5,901 nucleotides of DNA from Lonsdalea quercina subsp. quercina. GTDB lineage: Bacteria > Pseudomonadota > Gammaproteobacteria > Enterobacterales > Enterobacteriaceae. Positions 1 through 5,112 of this stretch are shown piece after piece. The notes below the pieces were generated by a model. The model worked only from the letters and a program-made list of their open reading frames with translations. It was not told the origin of the DNA and searched no databases. The stretch is taken from the NCBI RefSeq assembly GCF_000688655.1, contig NZ_JIBO01000001.1, positions 197,969-203,869 of the forward strand. The letters run 5' to 3'. The position numbers and the translations under genes are program-made. Within the stretch, counting starts at the first letter, position 1. Every line of letters starts with the position of its first letter.

Positions 1-605
1 GGGGGGGCATTTCCGTCGATACGGATCGTCAAATTGCGATTGCCAATCCGATGGCGCTGCCGTTCGTCTCAAGGCTGATCCCACGCGGTCCTCACAATCC
101 GATGGAGCCGAACCCGGCGGCTAAAGAGGGATCCGGAACGGAATCCGGCGTACAGCCGCAGTACGGGGTTCCTTACGGCGTGACGCTGAATGCGTTTTTA
201 TCGCCGCTGGGTATTCCGTGCAAGCAGCCGTCGTGGGGCTTTGTCTCCGCCGTTGATCTGAAAACCAACGTCATTGTCTGGAAAAAACGTATTGGGACCG
301 TGCGTGATAGCTCGCCGTTACCGCTGCCGTTTAAAGTCGGTATGCCGATGTTGGGCGCGCCGATCTCCACCGCGGGGAATGTGCTGTTTATCGCCGCGAC
401 GGCGGACAACTATCTGCGGGCGTTCAACATCAGCAACGGCGAGCTGCTGTGGGAAGCGCGTCTGCCTGCCGGCGGACAAGCGACACCGATGACCTATGCC
501 GTCAACGGCAAGCAGTATGTGGTGATTGCCGCCGGTGGGCATGGCTCATTCGGCACCAAACTGGGCGATTACATTATTGCGTATGCGCTGCCGGAGGTTG
601 ACTGA
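1..605 (+). CDS. gcd: Membrane-bound PQQ-dependent glucose dehydrogenase, C-terminal part (5'-truncated by window edge)
   Basis: This is the last 200 residues of quinoprotein glucose dehydrogenase, which oxidises glucose to gluconolactone on the periplasmic face of the inner membrane and passes electrons to ubiquinone using pyrroloquinoline quinone. The reading frame is open from base 3, beginning GGISVDTDRQIAIANP, and ends at TGA 603-605. The N-terminal membrane anchor and most of the beta-propeller lie outside the window. The C-terminus (ATADNYLRAFN, LPAGGQATPMTY, GGHGSFGTKLGDYIIAYALP) closely matches E. coli Gcd as I remember it. Two residues known from E. coli mutagenesis are present: the equivalents of Asp730 (codon 405-407) and His775 (codon 540-542). 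The C-terminal tail ends PEVD rather than PDDVK. The first internal ATG (51) is not a start, because homology continues upstream of it. The frame shows no sign of decay. The gene converges on the norR-like gene with a 56 bp gap. Confidence 0.95.
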   Translation, partial: GGISVDTDRQIAIANPMALPFVSRLIPRGPHNPMEPNPAAKEGSGTESGVQPQYGVPYGVTLNAFLSPLGIPCKQPSWGFVSAVDLKTNVIVWKKRIGTVRDSSPLPLPFKVGMPMLGAPISTAGNVLFIAATADNYLRAFNISNGELLWEARLPAGGQATPMTYAVNGKQYVVIAAGGHGSFGTKLGDYIIAYALPEVD

Positions 606-627
606 ACATATTCCGAGGATGACGTTG

Positions 628-654
628 CCGCCCCGGATATCCAGGGCGGAAAAA
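628..654. terminator. Hairpin between convergent gcd and norR-like genes; weak terminator candidate
   Basis: CCGCCC (628-633) pairs with GGGCGG (644-649) around a ten-base loop containing GGATATCC. The hairpin is followed by AAAAA on the plus strand. Neither strand has a U-tract after the stem, so it does not fit a standard Rho-independent terminator. Its place between two converging stop codons is the only reason to suggest transcription termination for either gene. Confidence 0.3.
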
Positions 655-661
655 CGGAAGA

Positions 662-2281
662 TTAGCGGTCGGAGTTGCTGGTACGAACGGCTTTTTCGGG
701 CTGGGTGACGACGCCTAACCGATGTGCCAGATGTGTCAAATTGGCCGAGTCGATACCTAGCTCCCGGGCTGCCGACGAAATATCGCCATGATGGTTATAG
801 AGAGTGCGTTCGATGAGCTGTTTTTGAAACTCGTTGACCGCCGCGCGCAGATCCTGCTGAGGGGCGTCGAGCGTGGAGAACCGCTGCGGTTCATTGGCCG
901 CAACGTCATGCTGTAGCTTCTCGTGCATATCCAACCCAAGATCTTTGTCGCTGATAGTGACTGAGATCGCGCGTTTAGCCGGATACGACGTGAGTCGTCC
1001 GGTCGCCCGCAGCGTGGCGCGGCTGATGGTTTGTTCTAACTCGCGCACGTTGCCCGGCCACTCGTAGCGTGACAGCGCCGTTTGCGCCGTGGGTGCCAGG
1101 CGTAGCCCTTTCAGTCCCATGCGGTTGCGGTTTTGTGCGACAAATGTGTTCGCTAACAGCTGAATGTCCTGCTGACGTTCTCGCAGCGCCGGAACATGAA
1201 TGGGGAACGCGCACAGTCGATGATACAGATCGGCGCGAAATTCGCCGGACTGAACTTCCGCGAACAGGTTGCGATTAGTGGCGGCGATGAGTCGGATATT
1301 TACGTTATGTGGGTTGGAGGAGCCAATGCGCTGCGATTTTCCGTCCTGCAATACGCTAAGCAGTTTGGCCTGTGTTTCCTGCGAAAGCTCGCCGATTTCG
1401 TCGAGAAACAGTGTGCCGCCGTTGGCGAGTTGAAACTTGCCGCGGCGGTCTGACGAGTCTCCCGAAAACGCGCCGCGCACGTGGCCGAAAAGGATGCTCT
1501 CCAGCAGAGGGGCGGGCAGGGCGGCGCAGTTGATGACGATGAACGGCGCATTGGCGCGACGAGATCGCGCATGCAGTCGACGAGCGACCAAATCTTTACC
1601 CACCCCGGTTTCGCCGGTGATGAGCACCGTCATATCGCTGGAGGCGACCAATTCAATATCATCCATCAGCAGCTCAAAGGGTTCGCTGTTGCCGATGAGT
1701 TCGTCGTGTCCATTTACCGCCGTCAGGCGAAAGGCTTCGGCGCGCAAGTTTTCGCTTTGCAGCGTAGATTTGAGCCGATCGACCTGGGTACTGGCCGACA
1801 AGGTCGCAGAGGCAATCTCACCGAATATCTCCAGGGTTTTAAGCGCCTCGGCGGGGAATTCATGGCCGTTAAACGTATGCAGCGTCAGCAATCCCCAGAT
1901 GTGCTGATCCAGACGCAAAACACAGCTGAGAACGTCGGTCTTGCCCGCGTCAGTCCGTTCGGTTTCGAACAGGCCGACGAAGGGATCGGGCACCCCGGTA
2001 TCCGGCGGAAAGTGCATCACGTTGGCGGTGGCGAGCATGGCGGCGAAGCACGGGTGTTCGTCTAAAATGAAGCGACGTTTTAATGCGTCCTGATTCAGAC
2101 CGTGGATCGCCACCGGGGATAACTCTTCGCCTTCCAATTGCAACAGCACCGTCGCGTCCGACGGGATTAGGATGTTTAGCGAATCGAGTAAGCGTTGATA
2201 ACGCACTTCGCTCGGCATCTCCCGCGAGAGATCCGCGACCTGCGGCACCAATGCATTCAACAATTTCAAAGTTTGAGTCAA
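662..2281 (-). CDS. NorR-like AAA+ enhancer-binding regulator with altered sensor site and GAFSGD loop
   Basis: A 539-residue three-domain regulator (E. coli NorR has 504). Residues about 25-160 form a GAF sensor domain, 165-195 a linker, 196-430 the AAA+ domain and 480-525 a Fis-type helix-turn-helix. The AAA+ motifs are Walker A GETGVGKD (223-230), Walker B GTLFLDEIGE (289-298), sensor I AATNRNL (333-339), arginine fingers in FRADLYHRL (R349, R355) and WPGNVRELE (408-416). The ATPase thus looks intact. The sigma-54 contact loop reads GAFSGD (270-275) instead of GAFTGA. By alignment with E. coli NorR, sensor residues R75, D99, H111 and D131 are C78, V102, L118 and H135 here; only D96 (D99) and C113 (C120) remain. 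NO sensing by the known iron centre is therefore doubtful. The start is TTG 2281-2279: it follows AAGAGAGA and gives an N-terminus of NorR length, whereas the next ATG is codon 22. No norV or norW adjoins it. The family assignment is strong, the ligand is unknown, and I withhold the symbol norR for that reason. Confidence 0.93.
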   Translation of the reverse strand: MTQTLKLLNALVPQVADLSREMPSEVRYQRLLDSLNILIPSDATVLLQLEGEELSPVAIHGLNQDALKRRFILDEHPCFAAMLATANVMHFPPDTGVPDPFVGLFETERTDAGKTDVLSCVLRLDQHIWGLLTLHTFNGHEFPAEALKTLEIFGEIASATLSASTQVDRLKSTLQSENLRAEAFRLTAVNGHDELIGNSEPFELLMDDIELVASSDMTVLITGETGVGKDLVARRLHARSRRANAPFIVINCAALPAPLLESILFGHVRGAFSGDSSDRRGKFQLANGGTLFLDEIGELSQETQAKLLSVLQDGKSQRIGSSNPHNVNIRLIAATNRNLFAEVQSGEFRADLYHRLCAFPIHVPALRERQQDIQLLANTFVAQNRNRMGLKGLRLAPTAQTALSRYEWPGNVRELEQTISRATLRATGRLTSYPAKRAISVTISDKDLGLDMHEKLQHDVAANEPQRFSTLDAPQQDLRAAVNEFQKQLIERTLYNHHGDISSAARELGIDSANLTHLAHRLGVVTQPEKAVRTSNSDR

Positions 2282-2285
2282 AAGT

Positions 2286-2293
2286 TCTCTCTT
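2286..2293 (-). promoter_or_regulatory. Ribosome binding site deciding the TTG start of the norR-like gene
   Basis: On the minus strand AAGAGAGA lies four bases before TTG 2281-2279. No ATG or GTG is available nearby in frame, and the resulting N-terminus aligns with the start of E. coli NorR to within a few residues. Use of a weak start codon may keep regulator levels low. Confidence 0.6.
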
Positions 2294-2304
2294 CGATAAA
2301 AATG

Positions 2305-2333
2305 GTGTCTTTTCAACATTTAAGTTTAGACAC
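2305..2333. promoter_or_regulatory. Perfect inverted repeat upstream of the norR-like gene, possible operator
   Basis: GTGTCT (2305-2310) and AGACAC (2328-2333) form a perfect 6 bp inverted repeat with 17 bp between the arms, 24-52 bp before the TTG start of the norR-like gene. A GT-N7-AC match, the core I recall for NorR binding, occurs at 2307-2317, but such a short motif is common by chance. The position suits an autoregulatory operator; function is inferred from position only. Confidence 0.3.
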
Positions 2334-2615
2334 GATTCAGCCGTGTGCCATTGAGATCACTGCTTTCTGCGCTTCGTATTCGAATGATCACCAGCAGGTG
2401 TTGATGTTGAACGCGGCAAGGCCGTCTGAATGCGCACTCGCTCTCCGCTAATGGAAGCAGAAAATGGTGTGCGTGGAGGAGGAATACGACCTAACTAATC
2501 TATTTAAACTGACGCCGTGCGGATGATGAGTTTTCGGTGGAGTTATTTTTATCTCGAATTTTTTTCCCTTTGTTACCACGTCTTGCTCCCTGGCTGGTTA
2601 TTAAAAGGTGCTTCA

Positions 2616-2768
2616 ATGAATGCTAAACGGAATGCTTGTTTCGTATTTATCTGCTTTATTATTCGTCAATATCAGCCCCCAGTAATAATGAATGTGTTAG
2701 ATAAAATACATTATTGGATAACTAGCAAGTTTCGGTTAAAACTTATATTTCATATATTAGCGGGCTAA
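2616..2768 (+). CDS. Possible small hypothetical protein, 50 residues
   Basis: This short ORF begins at an ATG preceded by AAAAGGTG, an acceptable ribosome binding site with six bases of spacing. The frame is open further upstream to 2517, but no site supports an earlier start. The product begins MNAKRNACFVFICFIIRQ, with a basic start and a short hydrophobic stretch at residues 8-16, followed by a basic, AT-rich-coded tail. I do not recognise it. The AT-rich setting makes chance ORFs likely, and the upstream gene reads the other way. Confidence 0.2.
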   Translation: MNAKRNACFVFICFIIRQYQPPVIMNVLDKIHYWITSKFRLKLIFHILAG

Positions 2769-3041
2769 ATTTATAAATGCATCAATGTAAACATGGGGGG
2801 TGTTTTTAACCACCTGATAATTGGTGTTTTTCATGTTGTTCACCCCGAATATTTGGCGTCATTAGAATTAGATTATGTAAAGATTTATGCAGGAATTGAA
2901 AATTTTCCTATCACTTTTCTTTTTATTTATTTTATGATGTTCCCGACGTACTTAATTGCACTGGTATAGGTTATTTTATTAATCGCCAATTAACTCCGTG
3001 AGCAATAATAGAAACGCGAAATGAGTCATGAACATCCTCAC

Positions 3042-3062
3042 GGCCCTGGAATCCTGAGGGCC
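3042..3062. repeat. Inverted repeat GGCCCT/AGGGCC
   Basis: GGCCCT (3042-3047) pairs perfectly with AGGGCC (3057-3062) around a nine-base loop. A competing pairing CCTCA/TGAGG overlaps it, so two alternative hairpins can form. The following bases are only moderately T-rich, with a five-T run about 17 bases later, so it is not called a terminator. It is the most GC-rich patch in an otherwise AT-rich stretch. Confidence 0.4.
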
Positions 3063-3117
3063 ATGGTCTCTTATTCGTTGTTTTTATCAAGTAGCAATAA
3101 TAATACCATTTTTTTGA

Positions 3118-3155
3118 ATGGTTACCTCGAAAAATGGTTATCCAAAATATGGTTT
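3118..3155 (+). repeat. Three spaced ATGGTTW direct repeats
   Basis: ATGGTTA occurs at 3118-3124 and 3134-3140, and ATGGTTT at 3149-3155. Start-to-start distances are 16 and 15 bp, about one and a half helical turns. An inverted partial copy, ACCAT, lies at 3105-3109. They sit just before the presumed transcript that ends in the terminator run. They could be operator half-sites; there is no direct evidence of a binding protein. Confidence 0.35.
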
Positions 3156-3255
3156 GATTTGTGAGGATTAATCCTTTCCTGTGTCAGGGAGGATTATCTC
3201 ATCGGTGATGCCGGTTGCGGCAGTGCTATGTCGTAGATCATCACACGAACCGTCG

Positions 3256-3283
3256 GTTGTCGGCCGCCGGCAGCGTTTTTTTT
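3256..3283 (+). terminator. Rho-independent terminator, first of a tandem run
   Basis: GTTGTCGG (3256-3263) pairs with CCGGCAGC (3267-3274), eight pairs including two G-U, around a three-base CCG loop. One G and then eight T (3276-3283) follow. This is a convincing plus-strand intrinsic terminator, yet no recognisable plus-strand gene lies within the preceding 2.6 kb except the doubtful 50-residue ORF. Confidence 0.7.
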
Positions 3284-3297
3284 GTCGGCGTTTTTTT
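3265..3297 (+). terminator. Alternative overlapping Rho-independent terminator
   Basis: CGCCGGC (3265-3271) can pair with GTCGGCG (3284-3290), seven pairs with one G-U, followed by seven T (3291-3297). Its left arm is also the right arm of the first terminator, so the two hairpins are mutually exclusive. The second may act as a backup or as part of a switch. The 12-base loop consists mostly of the first T-run. Confidence 0.5.
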
Positions 3298-3306
3298 ATT
3301 CTTTGA

Positions 3307-3341
3307 ACGCGTGTAGCTGTCCGGCTGCGCGCGTTTTTTTT
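3307..3341 (+). terminator. Strong Rho-independent terminator, last of the run
   Basis: ACGCGTGTAGC (3307-3317) pairs along its full 11 bases with GCTGCGCGCGT (3324-3334), two of them G-U, around a six-base loop. Eight T (3334-3341) follow at the stem base. It is the best-formed intrinsic terminator in the window. With the two hairpins just upstream it makes three T-tract terminators within 90 bp on one strand. Confidence 0.8.
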
Positions 3342-3794
3342 GCCCGATGCGAGCGGTGCCTTGGTCACTTCCTGTAAGAATGACGCGCCTTCACCCTATA
3401 CTGTCGCTGGACATCAGCGTGACATGCAGATGAGGAATCTTTGCTGCCGCGCCCAGTCGTCGGGCGGTGAACCGCCGAGGCAATCGATGACTGTCGCATG
3501 TTATCCTCTATACCATGAAGCCGCAGACGGTATCATGTTCGCCCCTTGCGCTATCCTGTCACTTGCCTGATCACGTCACCCCTTCGCCATAAGGGTGGGC
3601 GCGAAACTCCGTTCTCAGCTCGTTTATTTCAACGTGGTTATCTTTGACTGTCGCTATCTACAAACATCCCTATCCTTGAACCGACAAACGTGCCAGCTCT
3701 TGTCTTCCTCCTGCTTTATGCTGCGTTAATCATAAAGTCACTATGCTGGAGGACAATGAGGGTCCGAAATAGAGTGACCAGAGGAAATATTGCG
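3342..3794. other. Gene-free stretch of mixed composition with several hairpins
   Basis: No ORF here has a recognisable product. Composition is closer to that of the flanking genes than in the AT-rich blocks on either side, so this may be a remnant of a lost gene. Possible structures are CGCTG/CAGCG (3405-3419), GGCGG/CCGCC with a TGAA tetraloop (3463-3476), CACCCCTT/AAGGGTG with one bulge (3577-3597), and a perfect CTTTATG/CATAAAG repeat (3714-3737). None is followed by a T-tract. I recognise no known riboswitch or tRNA in it. Confidence 0.4.
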
Positions 3795-3863
3795 ATGAGT
3801 AAAGAAAGACAAACTACGGGTAAAATTTCCCTTGCCCTGTTAATGCGAACATCGAATTTATGA
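3795..3863 (+). CDS. Possible 22-residue peptide or remnant of a broken gene
   Basis: The ORF starts at ATG 3795 after GAGGAAA (3781-3787), a good ribosome binding site seven bases away, and encodes MSKERQTTGKISLALLMRTS plus two residues before TGA. A second frame is open from 3844 to the stop at 3991-3993 and runs through the poly-G tract. One frameshift between about 3844 and 3860 would join the two into a product of roughly 70 residues. I recognise neither part. It could be a decayed gene or chance. Confidence 0.2.
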   Translation: MSKERQTTGKISLALLMRTSNL

Positions 3864-3922
3864 CCTCGTCGGAGATTTCGTCGTATTACTCTCTTGGCGT
3901 CATGCTGTGAATATGAAGGAGT

Positions 3923-3936
3923 GGGGGGGGGGGGGG
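3923..3936. repeat. Poly-G homopolymer tract, 14 bases
   Basis: Fourteen consecutive G lie in a region that is otherwise low in GC. Tracts of this length are prone to slipped-strand mispairing, and in other bacteria they drive phase variation of surface structures. As sequenced, the tract adds four glycine codons to a frame open from 3844 to 3990, with internal ATG 3913 (MKEWGGGGHHYF...). Adding or removing one base moves the frame to other stops within about 50 bases. Length error from sequencing is also possible. Confidence 0.9.
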
Positions 3937-4119
3937 CATCATTATTTTTCCGACAGGAATGATCGAAATCTGGTATTAAGCTGGGTCAAATAAGGCGATT
4001 TTTGGGTAAGAAAATACGATGAGGATGAATCGGTGAGTTGATTTTTATCAATAGAGAAAATAACAAGCGTATGTCCGGGAGACATAGATGATGTCAATCA
4101 CACTGTTATTAGATATACG

Positions 4120-4236
4120 ATGATGTGGCTTCAGTTAGCCAAGGTATCTATTTTATTTGCTGGGTTGGTCTTGCTGTTTTTTTGTGATGGAATAATGCCA
4201 GATAGCAATAAAGATAAAGAACTCATCGAGTATTGA
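4120..4236 (+). CDS. Putative small single-span membrane peptide, 38 residues
   Basis: The ORF starts at tandem ATG codons (4120, 4123) and encodes a peptide with a clear hydrophobic segment at residues 4-22 (LQLAKVSILFAGLVLLFFC), followed by a charged tail, DSNKDKELIEY. The frame is open upstream to 4042 without a standard start codon, so the true start may differ or the gene may be truncated. No good ribosome binding site precedes ATG 4120. It converges on the 91-residue minus-strand ORF, with 50 bp between their stops. I do not recognise a family; the membrane location is inferred from hydrophobicity. Confidence 0.3.
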   Translation: MMWLQLAKVSILFAGLVLLFFCDGIMPDSNKDKELIEY

Positions 4237-4286
4237 TGGAATCCCCTTGAGGTTATTTCTCACATGACGGTTTTCGGTTTCGATAG

Positions 4287-4562
4287 CTATTTATTCTCTG
4301 CGGGTGTTTTTTGCACTAATGCCTCCCTAAGCTTCATTCCTGAACAAAAATCCGGATAGGATGATGCCTTGTAGTGTTGATACGTATATAATACCAGGCC
4401 GGTCGTATTATCATAGAGGATAGGTGTTGCCGTATTGTTGTTTTCGTATTTAGCAACAAAATATATAAATGAGAATGCTTTGAAAGCGATAACAATGAAG
4501 GGCCAGCCCATTATACTCATAAGGCTTAATATTTTATTTTTAATATTATCGTATAACTTCAT
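4287..4562 (-). CDS. Putative small membrane protein of unknown function, 91 residues
   Basis: The predicted product has a basic N-terminus, one long hydrophobic segment at about residues 12-37 (core SIMGWPFIVIAFKAFSFIYF) and a polar C-terminal part of about 54 residues containing one cysteine (residue 73). This suggests a bitopic inner-membrane protein. ATG 4562-4560 is directly preceded by an in-frame TAA, so it is the furthest possible start. Its ribosome binding site is poor, and M15 or M18 are alternatives that would keep the membrane span. Codons are AT-rich, unlike the flanking gcd and norR-like genes, which would fit horizontal acquisition. I recognise no family. A chance ORF remains possible, but the ordered charge and hydrophobicity pattern favours a real or recently lost gene. 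Confidence 0.4.
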   Translation of the reverse strand: MKLYDNIKNKILSLMSIMGWPFIVIAFKAFSFIYFVAKYENNNTATPILYDNTTGLVLYTYQHYKASSYPDFCSGMKLREALVQKTPAENK

Positions 4563-5112
4563 TTATATTTTTACGCATAATGGGGCGGTTCTCCCGCGAA
4601 TGATTCTCTCTGTTTGGCTGTAAATCAAACAGTTAACATAGTGAATGCGCTACTACAAAGAGAATGAACAATAATTTAACACCGAGTTTCATTTGAATAT
4701 CAGAATATTGGTTTTTCCTCTTTCGAGCTTATTATGGTCGCTATTTTATAACTAGACTGTCTGGTTGTTGACGTTATCTGTGTATATTTTTTCACGCTAT
4801 TATGATTTTTTATGTTTACTGGAGGAATGCGAGCTTTGGGAGGGGGTGAACATTGTTAATTTTATTGTTTTTGGTTTGAACCTTAGGGAGGGCGATTAAA
4901 AGCATTTAAAACCACACGTTTTACGTGGTCAGCCATAAAGATAATAGAGCAAAGTCAGTCTCTGAGGGGGATATTCTGATGCTCAGGCATATTAAGAAAA
5001 TACGTAATTTCCTGGTCGTTTTTTCTCCTGTTATCAAAAGTTAAATATCATGCCGTCGAATACCGTGTTCGGCTGCAGTGGTATTTTTGTTTTATTTTTA
5101 AAGGTTATTTGA
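4563..5112. other. AT-rich leader and intergenic region before the IprA/YaiV-type regulator
   Basis: Apart from a 21-codon ORF (4979-5044), no gene is visible. G-rich GGA-containing patches lie at 4821-4825, 4838-4846, 4886-4892 and 4964-4970 on the plus strand. An inverted repeat ACCAC/GTGGT lies at 4911-4929. The promoter of the regulator gene should be here, but no clear -35/-10 pair can be chosen among the many AT-rich candidates. The ribosome binding site of the regulator is AAGG at 5101-5104, eight bases before its ATG. Confidence 0.5.
4979..5044 (+). CDS. Possible 21-residue leader peptide upstream of the regulator
   Basis: ATG 4979 follows GAGGGGG (4964-4970), a strong ribosome-binding-like sequence eight bases away. 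The peptide MLRHIKKIRNFLVVFSPVIK plus serine is basic at the start and hydrophobic in the middle. It ends 68 bp before the regulator start, on the same strand. It could be a leader peptide, a small membrane protein or chance. No terminator/antiterminator pair is evident after it. Confidence 0.25.
   Translation: MLRHIKKIRNFLVVFSPVIKS

Larger units (their letters stand above)
2282..2615. other. Gene-free stretch upstream of the norR-like gene
   Basis: No convincing coding sequence is seen on either strand. The stretch contains the ribosome binding site and the inverted repeat of the norR-like gene near its left end, and should hold that gene's promoter, although no clear -35/-10 pair stands out. 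Base composition changes within it: it resembles the flanking genes up to about 2520 and turns strongly AT-rich after that. The genes expected next to a true norR, norV and norW (flavorubredoxin and its reductase), are absent. Confidence 0.6.
2769..3255. other. AT-rich gene-free stretch with repeats and a hairpin
   Basis: No gene is supported here; frames are short and interrupted. Visible structures are two copies of GGTGTTTTT (about 2800-2834) lying between GGGGTG and CACCCC arms, a hairpin at 3042-3062, and spaced ATGGTTW repeats at 3118-3155. The palindrome AGGATTAATCCT and the pair TCCTG/CAGGGA follow at about 3164-3191. The right end leads directly into a run of Rho-independent terminators, so a non-coding transcript may begin within this stretch. 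Confidence 0.5.

Noticed and set aside
1437..2065. Two long plus-strand ORFs (156 and 194 codons) opposite the norR-like gene
   Set aside because: They lie wholly within the minus-strand gene, whose product aligns with a known family end to end. Their translations show no domain pattern.
2336..2350. Minus-strand TGGCAC that could be the -24 element of a sigma-54 promoter for the norR-like gene
   Set aside because: The matching -12 position reads TGAA without the required GC, so the promoter consensus fails.
2083..2451. 122-residue plus-strand ORF across the start of the norR-like gene
   Set aside because: Its first half overlaps the real minus-strand gene, and the remainder has no recognisable features.
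3208..3306. 32-residue plus-strand ORF running through the terminator hairpins
   Set aside because: Its sequence is dictated by the stem and T-tracts (many R and F codons), and it has no good ribosome binding site.
3168..3368. 66-residue minus-strand ORF, very basic
   Set aside because: It is the reverse of the terminator cluster; the A-tracts give lysine and arginine runs. It has no family resemblance.
3365..3499. 44-residue minus-strand ORF with an AGAGGA ribosome-binding-like site
   Set aside because: The product is polar with no domain or hydrophobic pattern. A lone short ORF with a chance Shine-Dalgarno match is not enough support.
3340..3570. 76-residue plus-strand ORF
   Set aside because: It starts inside the last terminator T-tract, where no ribosome binding site is possible, and has no recognisable domain.
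4838..4892. G-quadruplex from the GGG runs at 4838-4846 and 4886-4892
   Set aside because: The gap of about 39 bases between the two pairs of G-runs is too long for a typical quadruplex.
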